Source: Streptomyces sp. NBC_01689 (lineage in GTDB: Bacteria > Actinomycetota > Actinomycetes > Streptomycetales > Streptomycetaceae). From it: a stretch of DNA of 64,000 bases. Of the stretch, positions 43,929 through 53,419 are shown in pieces. Every line of letters starts with the position of its first letter. Position 1 is the first letter of the stretch. The DNA is taken from contig NZ_CP109592.1 in assembly GCF_036250675.1 (NCBI RefSeq), forward strand, positions 7,130,001 through 7,194,000, given 5' to 3'. Position numbers and translations under genes: made by a program. The notes below the pieces were generated by a model. That model worked only from the letters and a program-made list of their open reading frames with translations, ran no database searches and was not told the origin of the DNA.

Positions 43929-44840
43929 TCAGCGGGCGTCGAGCTCGGCGGCGTACGGCGGCTGCGCGCCCGCGCGTGAGCAGGTGACCGCCGCCGCGCG
44001 GGCCGCGAACCCCAGCAGTTCGGTCCACTCCCCGGCGTCCAGATCCGCCACGGCGGCGGGGGAGAGCGCGTCCCGCGCGGCCAGACCGTGCAGCAGGGCC
44101 GCGTTCACGGTGTCACCGGCGCCGATGGTGTCCACGACCTCGACCGGCTCGCCGGGCACGGAGTGGACGCCGCCCTCCCGGGTGAACACCGTCAGACCGT
44201 CGCCGCCCCGGGTGATCACGACGGCCGCGGGACCGCACGCCAGCCACTCGCGCGGGGTGCCGCCGAGCCACCGGGCGTCCTCCTCGGAGAGCTTGAGGAG
44301 CGACACCGAAGGCAGCCAGCTCCTGAAACGGGCGCGGTAGGCGTCCGCGTCGGGGATCAGCCCGGCCCGGACGTTCGGGTCGAGCGCGGTGAACACGCCC
44401 CGCGCGGCAGCGCTCCGCAGCAACGCCTCGTAGGCGCTCGCACCGGGTTCCAGGACCAGGGAGACCGTGCCGAAGGACACCGCCCGCACCGCCTCGGGAA
44501 GCCGGTCGGGCGCGGTGAACAGACGGTCGGCCGTGCCCTCGACGTAGAAGGAGTACGCGGCCGAGCCGTCCGGGGCGACGGTGGCGACCGCCAGCGTCGT
44601 CGGTTCCGCGCCGCGCTGCACGGAGGACACGTCGACGCCCGCCTCGCGCAGTCCGGACAGCAGCGCCTCGCCGAACGCGTCGTGCGAGATCCGGGAGCAG
44701 AAGACGGTGGGGGAGCCGAGGCGGCCGAGGGCCACCGCGGTGTTGTAGGGGCCGCCGCCTCGCGCGGGGCGCAGGGGCACGAGCGCGCCTGTTCCCTGCG
44801 GCACCAGGTCGATCAGGGCTTCACCGGCGACGACGATCAA
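43929..44840 (-). CDS. PfkB-family carbohydrate kinase (fructokinase-like)
   Basis: A 303-residue ribokinase-family sugar kinase. The N-terminal signature RGGGPYNTAVALGRLGS and the catalytic VDTIGAGDTVNAALLHG (Asp in GAGD) are intact. The start is TTG 44840 with AAAGGAC 8 nt upstream; it overlaps the LacI gene stop by 4 nt (TTGA), so the two genes are coupled. It most resembles bacterial fructokinases. The LacI partner and the distant operator suggest control by a sugar or sugar phosphate. Confidence 0.9.
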   Translation of the reverse strand: MIVVAGEALIDLVPQGTGALVPLRPARGGGPYNTAVALGRLGSPTVFCSRISHDAFGEALLSGLREAGVDVSSVQRGAEPTTLAVATVAPDGSAAYSFYVEGTADRLFTAPDRLPEAVRAVSFGTVSLVLEPGASAYEALLRSAAARGVFTALDPNVRAGLIPDADAYRARFRSWLPSVSLLKLSEEDARWLGGTPREWLACGPAAVVITRGGDGLTVFTREGGVHSVPGEPVEVVDTIGAGDTVNAALLHGLAARDALSPAAVADLDAGEWTELLGFAARAAAVTCSRAGAQPPYAAELDAR

Positions 44841-45901
44841 GACAGGGGTCCTTTCGTGGAGCTCTCGGGAATCTCGGGGCGGAGGGTCTCGGCGCAGCCG
44901 CACGAGCCGCGGTGGACGAAGGCGCACGGGAGCCGGACCGTCCGTCCGGGCAGCCCCGGCTCGGCCAGCCGCTCCAGGAGCAGCCGGACGGCCTGTTCGC
45001 CGATCTCCCTGCTGGGCTGCGAGATCACGGTCAGCCGGGGCGCGAACAGGTCCGCCCAGGCGAAGTCGTCGAAGCAGCACAGCGCCAGGTCGTCCGGTAC
45101 GGACAGGCCGCGTTCGCGCAGGGTGCGCAGCGCGCCGATGGTCATCGCGTTGTTCGCGGTGACCAGAGCGGTGGGCGGCGCGGCGAGGGAGAGCAGGGCG
45201 GTGGTGGCGCGCCCGGCCGCGTCCGTCACCGAGTCGCCGTGCGCCACGAGCCGTTCGTCGTACGGGAGTCCGGCCCCCGCGAGTCCGTGGCGGTAGCCGG
45301 CGATCCGCTCGGTGGTGGTGCTCAGGCCCGGCAGTCCGGCGACGAGCCCGATGCGCCGGTGGCCGCGCTCGGCGAGATGGGCGACCAGTCGCGCCATGGG
45401 GGCGGCGTTCTCGGTGCAGACCTGGTCGAAGGCGAAGGAGAGACCTGCCGGGGCCTCCACCAGGCGGTCCAGGAAGACGGTCGGAACCTCGTGCCGGCCG
45501 AGGTAGCGCAGCAGCGCGTCGGGGGCCGCCGAGGGGGCGACGATCAGTCCGTCGACGCGCCGCTCGTGCAGCAGCTGGACGGCCTTCCGCTCATGCCGGG
45601 GGTCGTCGTGCGGGTCGGCGAGCAGCAGGCCGTACCCCTGTTCCAGGGCACCTGCCTCGACGCCCTGGAGGATGTCGGTGAAGTACGGGTTGGTGATCGC
45701 CGACACCGCGAGGCCGATGGACCGGGTGCGCGAGGTGACCAGGGAACGCGCCAGGGCGTTGGGGGTGTAGCCGAGCGCGTCGACGGCGTCGAGGACGGCC
45801 TGGCGCGTGTGGGGCAGCACCGGACGCGTGTCGTTGAGGACATGGGAGACCGTCGCCACGGACACTCCCGCGCGCGCCGCCACGTCCACCATCGTCGCCA
45901 T
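44837..45901 (-). CDS. LacI-family transcriptional regulator
   Basis: A 354-residue repressor. The N-terminal helix-turn-helix and hinge read MVDVAARAGVSVATVSHVLND and GYTPNALARSLVTSRT. The rest is a periplasmic-binding-protein-like effector domain (SAITNPYFTDILQGVE, PTALVTANNAMTIGAL). I choose ATG 45901, with GGGGAGGGG 7 nt upstream; an ATG seven codons earlier is in frame but poorly placed. Two Cys near the C-terminus (RGSCGCAETL) are unusual for the family. It is coupled to the kinase gene. A LacI-type palindrome lies 190 bp upstream. Confidence 0.93.
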   Translation of the reverse strand: MATMVDVAARAGVSVATVSHVLNDTRPVLPHTRQAVLDAVDALGYTPNALARSLVTSRTRSIGLAVSAITNPYFTDILQGVEAGALEQGYGLLLADPHDDPRHERKAVQLLHERRVDGLIVAPSAAPDALLRYLGRHEVPTVFLDRLVEAPAGLSFAFDQVCTENAAPMARLVAHLAERGHRRIGLVAGLPGLSTTTERIAGYRHGLAGAGLPYDERLVAHGDSVTDAAGRATTALLSLAAPPTALVTANNAMTIGALRTLRERGLSVPDDLALCCFDDFAWADLFAPRLTVISQPSREIGEQAVRLLLERLAEPGLPGRTVRLPCAFVHRGSCGCAETLRPEIPESSTKGPLS

Positions 45902-45986
45902 CGCCCAGCCCCTCCCCGCCATGGACCTCGCCCGCCGCGGACCTCGCCCGCCGTGGCCCGGTCCCGCAGCGGCCCGCTCCCGCGTC

Positions 45987-46050
45987 GCCGGGTCTCGTGG
46001 TGCCGGACGTCCGCGGTGGCCGGGTCTCGTGGTGCCGGACTCCCTCGGTG
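45987..46050. repeat. Two 32-bp-spaced direct repeats upstream of lacI-type gene
   Basis: The 22-bp core gccgggtctcgtggtgccgg(ac) occurs at 45987-46008 and again at 46019-46040, with a period of 32 bp. A shorter duplicated ggacctcgcccgccg motif precedes it near 45925-45955. They separate the lacI-type start from the operator at 46089. With the operator they make up the 307-bp gap between two divergent genes. Confidence 0.75.
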
Positions 46051-46088
46051 GCCCGTTCCGGGCGGGAACCTATCGCACACGGCGGCCG

Positions 46089-46116
46089 ACGTAAACGGTT
46101 GCGCAAACGTTTACGT
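46089..46116. promoter_or_regulatory. LacI-type operator (28-bp near-perfect palindrome)
   Basis: Arms ACGTAAACG (46089-46097) and CGTTTACGT (46108-46116) are perfect complements and share a centre with TTGCGCAA (46099-46106). In total 26 of 28 positions are symmetric. The core TTGCGCAA fits LacI/GalR-family operators. It is closer to the Rieske gene start (46209) than to the lacI-type start (45901). Confidence 0.8.
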
Positions 46117-46208
46117 CCCTGGAGGCGGCCCTCTCCGGCCCGGCTCGGGAGCCGCCGGAGAGGGCCGGTATCGTCGAGGCGCACCGAGCCCCGACCAGTG
46201 GAGACGCC

Positions 46209-46619
46209 ATGCCCGGCCGCCGTACCGTCCTGCGAGGAGCGGCTCTCGCCCCCGTCGCCGGGATCGCCCTCACCGCGTGCTCCGGCGGCGGAGGAGGCGG
46301 GGCTCCGTCGACCCCGACCGCGCCCGTCGAGCTGGGCGCCGAGAGCGAGATCGCCGAGGGCGGCACCAAGCTGTACCGGGACGGCAACGTCGTGGTCAGC
46401 CGCGGTGGCGACGGCACCCTGAAGGCCTTCAGCACGATCTGCACGCACGCGGGATGCGCCATCGACAAACTGCGGGGGACGACGCTCGTCTGCCCGTGCC
46501 ACGGCAGCGAATTCGACGCGGCCACGGGCAAGGTGCTGCGCGCACCGGCCACGGAGCCGCTGAAGGAACTGCCCGTGAAGGCGAAGGACGGGAAGATCGT
46601 CGCGGGGCCCGGCGCCTGA
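46209..46619 (+). CDS. Rieske [2Fe-2S] lipoprotein
   Basis: A 136-residue exported iron-sulfur protein. The N-terminus has a Tat-like RR pair (GRRTVLRG) and a lipobox LTAC (Cys24). A Gly/Pro linker follows, then the Rieske motifs CTHAGC and CPCHGS, giving the two Cys and two His ligands. It is much shorter than the cytochrome bc Rieske subunit, so it is an isolated electron-transfer module on the outer face of the membrane. It starts at ATG 46209 with GGAGA upstream. The LacI-type operator lies 93 bp before the start, which may link it to sugar control. Confidence 0.92.
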   Translation: MPGRRTVLRGAALAPVAGIALTACSGGGGGGAPSTPTAPVELGAESEIAEGGTKLYRDGNVVVSRGGDGTLKAFSTICTHAGCAIDKLRGTTLVCPCHGSEFDAATGKVLRAPATEPLKELPVKAKDGKIVAGPGA

Positions 46620-46741
46620 CCGTCACCTGATCGGCGCGGGCGCGAGGCCGGGTCCGCGGGGACGCGGGGACCGGATCGGTTCCGCTGCGGGACCGGATCG
46701 GGGGCGCGGAGGAACGGTTCAGCGCGGACGCGGGGGCGGGT

Positions 46742-47689
46742 TCACTCCCAGTCCCAGCCGATCCCCACGATGCCCGACCGCACCCGCGGTTCGACGAGGT
46801 GCACCGAGCGGTGCCGTCCGCTCAGCGGCAGCTCCTGGCGGCCGCTGCGCGGTGCCGCGGCCGAGTGCTGGGTGAAGCGGTGGCAGCGCACCGGGAGCGC
46901 CTCCGCGGCGAACCCCACCTGGAGGGCGTACTGCCCGCCCGCGAAGCTGAACCCGCGCACGTACTCGCTGGAGGCGCCCGCCGTGCCGTCCTCGAAGGCG
47001 TAGCGGAAGAGGAACGTGTCGCCGGCGCGCAGCCGGGTGTCGAAGAGCAGCTCCGCCACCAGCACGCCGGTGTCACCGTGCCATCGCACCCGGCCCGTAC
47101 GGCAGTTCTCCAGAGCGCGCACCCGGGTACGGTCGGGAGCGCAACCCGGATCGCCATGGTGGATGGCCACATAGCGGTCCACCCCGTCCCTATGGGCGCG
47201 GACTATGTGCTGCGACTCGCGTGCCAGGAGCTCGCGGTGCGCGCCGATCCGTACCCGCTCGTGGTGCCCGATCGTGTGGAGTCCGCCGTCGAGCGTCGAC
47301 TCCAGTTCGGTCAGCAGCTCCTCCAGGACGCCCGAGGCCTCCACGAGGGAGCGGTACGAGCGGCCCCCGGGGCGCTGCGCCTCGGAGCGTTCGTCGGCCC
47401 TGGTGAGAAGCCGGATCAGGGATTCGTCGGGGAGCTGGAGGATCTCCTCGAGGGCGCGTACGGCCCGCAGCGACTCGGGACGCTGGGGACGCCGCGCGCC
47501 CTGCTGCCAGTAGCTCAGGCTGGTCACCCCGACCTTCACCCCGTAGCGCGACAGATGGTGCTGGACGCGCTGCAGGGGCAGGCCGCGTGCGGTGATCGCG
47601 GCCCGCAGCGCGATGTGGAAGGGGCCGCCCGCGAGGGCCGTCTCCAGTTCCGCCGTGGCGACGTCCGCGTGCTGTGTGCCGTGCCGCAT
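46742..47689 (-). CDS. Helix-turn-helix regulator of Streptomyces type
   Basis: A 315-residue protein. The N-terminal 80 residues form an XRE-like helix-turn-helix (ITARGLPLQRVQHHLSRYGVKVGVTSLSYWQQGARRPQRPESLRAVRALEEIL, with positions about 25-80). The remaining 230 residues form a beta-rich region (HTIGHHERVRIGAHRELLARES; DTFLFRYAFEDGTAGASSEYVRGFSF) with no recognised enzyme motif. It starts at ATG 47689 with AAAGG upstream and is divergent from uvrC, 490 bp away. I know of similar hypothetical regulators in Streptomyces next to uvrC but no defined target. Confidence 0.8.
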   Translation of the reverse strand: MRHGTQHADVATAELETALAGGPFHIALRAAITARGLPLQRVQHHLSRYGVKVGVTSLSYWQQGARRPQRPESLRAVRALEEILQLPDESLIRLLTRADERSEAQRPGGRSYRSLVEASGVLEELLTELESTLDGGLHTIGHHERVRIGAHRELLARESQHIVRAHRDGVDRYVAIHHGDPGCAPDRTRVRALENCRTGRVRWHGDTGVLVAELLFDTRLRAGDTFLFRYAFEDGTAGASSEYVRGFSFAGGQYALQVGFAAEALPVRCHRFTQHSAAAPRSGRQELPLSGRHRSVHLVEPRVRSGIVGIGWDWE

Positions 47690-48150
47690 GCAGGGGCCTT
47701 TCTGTGGAGTTCGCGACGGCTGGTCAGACCGTCGCGCGGGTGCTCCCGGGGGCGTCCGGCCGGCACATGGGCCCGGTTCACCCGCGCCCGTCACCGCCCG
47801 CGCCCCCCGAGTTCCCCCGCATTGAAGCGTGTTGACCAAGTCCCGACAACACCTGATGGCCAACGGAGTCGGCCCCGTGGCGCGGATGTGCGCGTCCCCC
47901 CGCCCCGTCCCGTCCCGCCGACAGGGCCGGGAGACCGGGACGCCCTCCGGCGCGCGTCCGGGCGGAGCCGACTTCGGCGGGAACACGCGGGCCGGGATGG
48001 TCACGTTCGGCTGCCGGTCGGGCACCTGTTGTCACGGAGCGCGGCGGACGGGCGGCCGGGCGTCCCGCGCACCGCGGGTCCGGGCGCGGCCGGGACGCGG
48101 TCCCGGCACGGCGTCCGGCTCGTCCACGGGCGGGCCGGGAGGCCGTCACG
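47690..48150. other. Gene-free divergent region upstream of uvrC
   Basis: About 460 bp between the divergent HTH-regulator and uvrC starts. The frames are open but have no ribosome-binding site or recognised product. I see no strong palindrome or repeat, so it most likely holds the regulator's promoter and upstream sequence for uvrC. Confidence 0.5.
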
Positions 48151-48173
48151 GTGTCAGCCCGCGCCAGTAGGGT
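48151..48173 (+). promoter_or_regulatory. uvrC promoter with a degenerate RecA-NDp element
   Basis: GTGTCAGCC (48151-48159), eight bases, TAGGGT (48168-48173). The -10 box and spacing match TTGTCRGTG-N8-TAN3T, but the upstream element matches only 6 of 9. The ATG lies 7 nt after the -10, implying a leaderless mRNA. Confidence 0.5.
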
Positions 48174-48180
48174 GTGTGGC

Positions 48181-50241
48181 ATGGCCGACCCCTCCAGCTA
48201 CCGCCCCAAGCCGGGACAGATCCCGGACTCTCCAGGGGTGTACAAGTTCCGCGACGAGCACCGCCGGGTGATCTACGTCGGGAAGGCGAAGAGCCTGCGC
48301 CAGCGCCTGGCCAGTTACTTCCAGGACCTGACGAACCTCCACCCGCGCACCCGGACCATGGTCACCACTGCGGCCTCCGTGGAGTGGACGGTGGTGTCCA
48401 CGGAGGTCGAGGCGCTGCAGCTGGAGTACTCCTGGATCAAGGAGTTCGACCCCCGGTTCAACGTCAAGTACCGCGACGACAAGAGCTACCCGTACCTCGC
48501 GGTGACCATGAACGAGGAGTTCCCGCGCGTCCAGGTGATGCGCGGCCACAAGCGCAAGGGTGTGCGCTATTTCGGGCCGTACGGGCACGCTTGGGCGATC
48601 CGCGACACCGTGGACCTGCTGCTGCGCGTCTTCCCCGTCCGCACCTGCTCGGCCGGTGTGTTCAAGAACGCGGCCCGCACCGGACGGCCCTGCCTCCTCG
48701 GGTACATCGGCAAGTGCTCGGCCCCCTGCGTCGGGCGCGTCACCCCCGAGGAGCACCGCGAACTGGCCGAGGAGTTCAGCGACTTCATGGCCGGCCGCAC
48801 GGGCACGTACATCCGCCGCCTTGAGCAGCGGATGACGGACGCGGCCGAGGAGATGGAGTACGAGCGGGCGGCCCGTCTGCGCGACGACATCGAGGCCCTG
48901 AAGAAGGCCATGGAGAAGAACGCGGTCGTCCTAGCCGACGCGACCGACGCCGATCTGATGGCCGTGGCCGAGGACGAGCTGGAAGCCGCCGTGCAGATCT
49001 TCCACGTACGCGGCGGCCGGGTGCGCGGACAGCGCGGCTGGGTCACCGACAAGGTGGAGGCCGTCACCACCGGTGACCTGGTCGAGCATGCGCTCCAGCA
49101 GCTCTACGGGGAGGAGACGGGCGACACCGTCCCCAAGGAGGTGCTCGTCCCGGCGCTGCCCGACCCCGTGGAGCCCGTCCAGGAGTGGCTCACCGAGCGC
49201 CGTGGGTCGAACGTGTCCCTGCGCATCCCCCAGCGCGGCGACAAGAAGGCGCTGATGGAGACCGTGCAGCGCAACGCGCTCCAGGCGCTCGCCCTGCACA
49301 AGACCAAGCGCGCCTCCGACCTCACCACCCGCTCCCGGGCGCTGGAGGAGATCGCCGAGGCCCTCGGCCTGGACAGCGCGCCGCTGCGGATCGAGTGCTA
49401 CGACATCTCGCACCTCCAGGGCGACGACGTGGTGGCGTCGATGGTGGTCTTCGAGGACGGACTGCAGCGCAAGGGCGAGTACCGCCGCTTCCAGATCAAG
49501 GGCTTCGCCGGCCAGGACGACGTCCGGTCCATGCACGAGGTGATCACCCGCCGCTTCCGGCGCTACCTGGCCGAGAAGGAGCGGACCGGCGAGTGGACGG
49601 ACGGCGAGGCCGAGGGCGCGGGCGACGGGGAGCACTCCTTCACCGAGGAGGACGGCCGCCCCAAGCGCTTCGCCTACCCCCCGCAGCTGGTCGTCGTCGA
49701 CGGCGGCCGGCCGCAGGTCGCGGCCGCCCGGAAGGCCCTCGACGAGCTGGGCATCGACGACATCGCCGTCTGCGGCCTGGCCAAGCGGCTGGAGGAGGTC
49801 TGGCTGCCGGACGACGACGACCCGGTGGTCCTGCCGCGCTCCAGCGAGGGCCTGTACCTGCTCCAGCGCGTCCGTGACGAGGCCCACCGCTTCGCCATCA
49901 CCTATCAGCGCGCCAAACGGGCCAAGCGCTTCAGGGCGAGCCCGCTGGACGACGTGCCGGGCCTCGGAGAGACACGCAAACAGGCGTTGATCAAGCACTT
50001 CGGTTCGGTGAAAAAGCTGCGATCCGCGACAATCGACCAGATCTGCGAGATTCCCGGCATAGGCCGCAAGACGGCCGAGGCGATCGCCGTGGCCCTCGCC
50101 CAGGCGGCACCGGCCGCACCCGCCGTGAACACGGCGACTGGAGAGATCATGGAAGACGAGGAGCCCGGGACGGCGCCGGACTCCCCGGAGGAGCCCGTGA
50201 CCGCGGGCACCTCGTACGAGCGACGGGGGCAGGAGACATGA
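48181..50241 (+). CDS. uvrC: Excinuclease ABC subunit C
   Basis: A 686-residue dual-incision nuclease of nucleotide excision repair. The N-terminal GIY-YIG nuclease reads [22 protein letters not shown] and makes the 3' cut. A UVR coiled coil near residues 215-250 contacts UvrB. The RNase H-like domain for the 5' cut includes [20 protein letters not shown] and [10 protein letters not shown] helix-hairpin-helix pair ([31 protein letters not shown]) ends the protein. It starts at ATG 48181 without a ribosome-binding site. The next three genes overlap it and each other. Confidence 0.97.
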   Translation: MADPSSYRPKPGQIPDSPGVYKFRDEHRRVIYVGKAKSLRQRLASYFQDLTNLHPRTRTMVTTAASVEWTVVSTEVEALQLEYSWIKEFDPRFNVKYRDDKSYPYLAVTMNEEFPRVQVMRGHKRKGVRYFGPYGHAWAIRDTVDLLLRVFPVRTCSAGVFKNAARTGRPCLLGYIGKCSAPCVGRVTPEEHRELAEEFSDFMAGRTGTYIRRLEQRMTDAAEEMEYERAARLRDDIEALKKAMEKNAVVLADATDADLMAVAEDELEAAVQIFHVRGGRVRGQRGWVTDKVEAVTTGDLVEHALQQLYGEETGDTVPKEVLVPALPDPVEPVQEWLTERRGSNVSLRIPQRGDKKALMETVQRNALQALALHKTKRASDLTTRSRALEEIAEALGLDSAPLRIECYDISHLQGDDVVASMVVFEDGLQRKGEYRRFQIKGFAGQDDVRSMHEVITRRFRRYLAEKERTGEWTDGEAEGAGDGEHSFTEEDGRPKRFAYPPQLVVVDGGRPQVAAARKALDELGIDDIAVCGLAKRLEEVWLPDDDDPVVLPRSSEGLYLLQRVRDEAHRFAITYQRAKRAKRFRASPLDDVPGLGETRKQALIKHFGSVKKLRSATIDQICEIPGIGRKTAEAIAVALAQAAPAAPAVNTATGEIMEDEEPGTAPDSPEEPVTAGTSYERRGQET

Positions 50242-51209
50242 GCGACAACGGACGACAGGACCGACAAGAGGACGCCCCGCAGGGCACCGACGAGACACAG
50301 GGAACGCAGGACGACACGACGATGGACACGGCCGTGACACCCGAAGCCGCCATCCCCGAACTGGTGATCATCTCCGGCATGTCCGGGGCGGGCCGCTCGA
50401 CGGCCGCCAAGTGCCTGGAGGACCTCGGCTGGTTCGTCGTGGACAACCTGCCGCCCGCGCTGATCCCCACCATGGTGGAGCTCGGCGCCCGCTCCCAGGG
50501 CAACGTGGCCCGGATCGCGGTCGTCGTCGACGTACGCGGCCGGCGCTTCTTCGACAATCTTCGTGAGTCCCTCGCCGACCTGGAGTCGAAGCACGTCACC
50601 CGGCGCATCGTCTTCCTGGAGTCCTCCGACGAGGCCCTGGTGCGCCGCTTCGAGTCGGTGCGCCGCCCGCACCCCCTCCAGGGCGACGGCCGCATCGTCG
50701 ACGGCATCGACGCCGAACGCGAACTGCTGCGCGAGCTGCGCGGCGACGCCGACCTGGTCATCGACACCTCCAGCCTCAACGTGCACGAGCTGCGCGCCAA
50801 GATGGACGCCCAGTTCGCGGGCGAGGAGGAGCCCGAGCTGCGGGCCACCGTCATGTCCTTCGGCTTCAAGTACGGCCTCCCCGTGGACGCCGACCTGGTC
50901 GTGGACATGCGCTTCCTGCCGAACCCCCACTGGGTCCCCGAGCTGCGCCCCTACACCGGCCTCAACGAGGAGGTCGCCGCCTACGTCTTCAACCAGCCCG
51001 GCGCCAAGGAGTTCCTCGACCGGTACGCCGAACTGCTCCAGCTGATCGCCGCCGGCTACCGCCGCGAGGGCAAGCGGTACGTGACGATCGCGGTCGGCTG
51101 CACCGGCGGCAAGCACCGCTCCGTCGCCACCTCCGAGAAGCTCGCCGCCCGCCTCGTCTCGCAGGGCGTGGAGACCGTGGTCGTCCACCGGGACATGGGC
51201 CGCGAATGA
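50238..51209 (+). CDS. rapZ: RapZ-family nucleotide-binding protein
   Basis: A 323-residue P-loop protein. In E. coli it binds glmZ/glmY sRNA and UDP-glucosamine precursors to tune cell-wall sugar supply; the role in actinobacteria is less clear. The Walker A reads GMSGAGRST, with Arg replacing the usual Lys, as is common in actinobacterial members. The C-terminal domain is intact ([32 protein letters not shown]). About 40 N-terminal residues are a disordered acidic tail. The ATG overlaps the uvrC stop by 4 nt. Confidence 0.95.
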   Translation: MSDNGRQDRQEDAPQGTDETQGTQDDTTMDTAVTPEAAIPELVIISGMSGAGRSTAAKCLEDLGWFVVDNLPPALIPTMVELGARSQGNVARIAVVVDVRGRRFFDNLRESLADLESKHVTRRIVFLESSDEALVRRFESVRRPHPLQGDGRIVDGIDAERELLRELRGDADLVIDTSSLNVHELRAKMDAQFAGEEEPELRATVMSFGFKYGLPVDADLVVDMRFLPNPHWVPELRPYTGLNEEVAAYVFNQPGAKEFLDRYAELLQLIAAGYRREGKRYVTIAVGCTGGKHRSVATSEKLAARLVSQGVETVVVHRDMGRE

Positions 51210-52276
51210 CAGGACGTGCCGCGCTGCGGCTGAGCAGGCTGCGGAGGATCACCGCGGAGGAACAGGGCGGCAGGGCCGCCGAGACACGTGGCGCCCGGCC
51301 GCGCCGTCGCGGTGCCCAGCCCAAGGTCGTCGCCCTCGGCGGCGGCATGGGCCTGTCCGCCTCGCTCGCCGCGCTGCGCCGGATCACCGGCGATCTCACC
51401 GCCGTCGTCACCGTGGCCGACGACGGCGGCTCCAGCGGCCGCCTCCGTGACGAGCTGGGCGTGCTGCCCCCCGGCGATCTGCGCAAGGCCCTGGCCGCGC
51501 TGTGCGGCGACGACGACTGGGGCCAGACCTGGGCCCGGGTCATCCAGCACCGTTTCCAGTCCAGGGGAGACCTGCACGAACACGCGGTCGGCAATCTGCT
51601 GATCGTCGCCCTGTGGGAGCAGCTCGGCGACCACGTCCAGGCCCTGGACCTGGTCGGCAGGCTGCTGGGCGCGCACGGCCGGGTGCTGCCCATGTCCGCC
51701 GTACCCCTGGAGCTGCAGGCCCTGGTCAAGGGCCACCGGCCGGAGCGGCCCGACGAGGTGGAGACGGTCCGGGGGCAGGCCACCGTGGCCCTCACCCCCG
51801 GTGAGGTGCAGTCCGTGCACGTCGTACCGCACGACCCGCCGGCCGTCCCCGAGGCCGTGGCTGCCGTCCTCGACGCGGACTGGGTGGTGCTGGGGCCGGG
51901 CTCCTGGTTCTCCTCGGTGATTCCGCACCTTCTCGTTCCCGAGCTGCTGGATGCCCTCACGCAGACCAAGGCCCGCCGGGTACTCTCCCTGAACCTCGCC
52001 CCGCAGCCCGGAGAAACCGAGGGCTTCTCTCCGCAGCGTCATTTGGAGGTTTTGGGACGACACGCCCCTAAACTCGCCCTGGACGTGGTGCTGGCCGACG
52101 AGGCCGCCGTGCCCGACCGCGACTCACTGACCGACGCCGCCAAGCGGCTCGGCGCCGCGGTCGAGCTGGCGCCGGTGGCCCGGACCGACGGATCTCCGCG
52201 GCACGACCCGGAGCTGTTGGCCGCCGCGTACGACCGTATTTTTCGGATGCATGGAAGGATCGGCCCATGGCGATGA
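51206..52276 (+). CDS. yvcK: YvcK/CofD-like protein (gluconeogenesis factor)
   Basis: A 356-residue member of the CofD-like family, called YvcK in Bacillus and CuvA in mycobacteria, needed for growth on gluconeogenic carbon and for cell-wall integrity. The nucleotide-binding N-terminus is [18 protein letters not shown], with [14 protein letters not shown] and [11 protein letters not shown] further on. A basic 35-residue N-terminal extension precedes the fold. It overlaps rapZ by 4 nt and whiA by 10 nt. An internal promoter for whiA probably lies in its 3' quarter. Confidence 0.95.
   Translation: MTGRAALRLSRLRRITAEEQGGRAAETRGARPRRRGAQPKVVALGGGMGLSASLAALRRITGDLTAVVTVADDGGSSGRLRDELGVLPPGDLRKALAALCGDDDWGQTWARVIQHRFQSRGDLHEHAVGNLLIVALWEQLGDHVQALDLVGRLLGAHGRVLPMSAVPLELQALVKGHRPERPDEVETVRGQATVALTPGEVQSVHVVPHDPPAVPEAVAAVLDADWVVLGPGSWFSSVIPHLLVPELLDALTQTKARRVLSLNLAPQPGETEGFSPQRHLEVLGRHAPKLALDVVLADEAAVPDRDSLTDAAKRLGAAVELAPVARTDGSPRHDPELLAAAYDRIFRMHGRIGPWR
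52059..52074 (+). promoter_or_regulatory. Candidate internal whiA promoter with WhiA box
   Basis: Within yvcK, GACAC (52059-52063) is followed after five bases by TAAACT (52069-52074), a good -10 box, in a locally AT-richer patch (about 52040-52075). S. coelicolor whiA is known to have a sporulation-induced promoter in the preceding gene and WhiA binds GACAC. The match to that known arrangement is by inference. Confidence 0.5.
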
Positions 52277-53256
52277 CGGCAGCGGTGAAGGATGAGATCT
52301 CCCGGCTACCCGTCACCCGGACCTGCTGCAGAAAGGCGGAGGTCTCCGCCATTCTGCGGTTCGCGGGCGGCCTTCACCTGGTGAGCGGCCGGATCGTGAT
52401 CGAGGCGGAGCTCGACACCGCGATGGCGGCACGCCGGCTGAAGCGGGACATCCTGGAGATCTTCGGCCACAGTTCCGAACTGATCGTGATGGCGCCCGGC
52501 GGCCTGCGCCGCGGTTCCCGCTATGTCGTGCGCGTGGTGGCGGGCGGTGACCAGCTGGCCCGCCAGACGGGGCTCGTGGACGGCCGTGGACGCCCGATCA
52601 GGGGCCTTCCGCCGCAGGTGGTCTCGGGGGCCACCTGCGACGCCGAGGCGGCCTGGCGGGGTGCCTTCCTGGCACACGGCTCGCTGACCGAGCCGGGCCG
52701 CTCCTCCTCGCTGGAGGTGACCTGCCCCGGCCCGGAGGCCGCGCTCGCGCTGGTCGGCGCCGCCCGCAGGCTGTCCATCGCGGCGAAGGCCCGCGAGGTG
52801 CGCGGCGTGGACCGGGTGGTCGTACGGGACGGGGACGCGATCGGCGCGCTGCTGACCCGCCTCGGCGCCCACGAGTCCGTGCTGGCCTGGGAGGAGCGGC
52901 GGATGCGCCGCGAGGTCCGGGCCACGGCCAACCGGCTCGCCAACTTCGACGACGCCAACCTGCGCCGCTCCGCCCGCGCGGCCGTCGCCGCCGGTGCGCG
53001 GGTGCAGCGCGCCCTGGAGATCCTCGCCGACGAGGTGCCGGAACACCTCGCCGCAGCCGGGCGCCTGCGCATGGAGCACAAGCAGGCATCCCTGGAGGAG
53101 CTCGGCGCGCTCGCCGACCCGCCGCTGACCAAGGACGCCGTCGCCGGCCGTATCCGGCGGCTGCTGGCCATGGCCGACAAGCGGGCCCAGGACCTGGGGA
53201 TCCCGGGTACGGAGTCCAACCTCACCGAGGAGATGGCGGACAACCTCGCGGTCTGA
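52267..53256 (+). CDS. whiA: Sporulation regulator WhiA
   Basis: A 329-residue DNA-binding protein. The N-terminal two thirds is a LAGLIDADG homing-endonuclease-like fold without nuclease function ([29 protein letters not shown]). The C-terminus is a helix-turn-helix ([30 protein letters not shown]). With WhiB it directs the switch from aerial growth to sporulation septation, activating ftsZ and repressing filP; it binds GACAC. It starts at ATG 52267 with AAGGATC upstream and overlaps yvcK by 10 nt. It is the last gene of the uvrC operon. Confidence 0.97.
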   Translation: MAMTAAVKDEISRLPVTRTCCRKAEVSAILRFAGGLHLVSGRIVIEAELDTAMAARRLKRDILEIFGHSSELIVMAPGGLRRGSRYVVRVVAGGDQLARQTGLVDGRGRPIRGLPPQVVSGATCDAEAAWRGAFLAHGSLTEPGRSSSLEVTCPGPEAALALVGAARRLSIAAKAREVRGVDRVVVRDGDAIGALLTRLGAHESVLAWEERRMRREVRATANRLANFDDANLRRSARAAVAAGARVQRALEILADEVPEHLAAAGRLRMEHKQASLEELGALADPPLTKDAVAGRIRRLLAMADKRAQDLGIPGTESNLTEEMADNLAV

Positions 53257-53285
53257 CCGGCCCGATCGGTCCCTCGAAGTCCAAC

Positions 53286-53326
53286 ACGCCGGTGCCGATG
53301 CCCACTTGGGACATCGGCACCGGCGT
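53286..53326 (+). terminator. Terminator of the uvrC-rapZ-yvcK-whiA operon
   Basis: A perfect 15-bp stem, ACGCCGGTGCCGATG (53286-53300) with its complement (53312-53326), 11-nt loop, then TTTGC. It lies 30 bp after the whiA stop. Confidence 0.92.
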
Positions 53327-53419
53327 TTGCCTGTCTGTGAGGCGCCCTTGACTTGACCATGAAGTGTCATGAGCCTGGCATCTGTTCGCCACTGTGGCGG
53401 ACATTTGCAAGGGGGGCTC

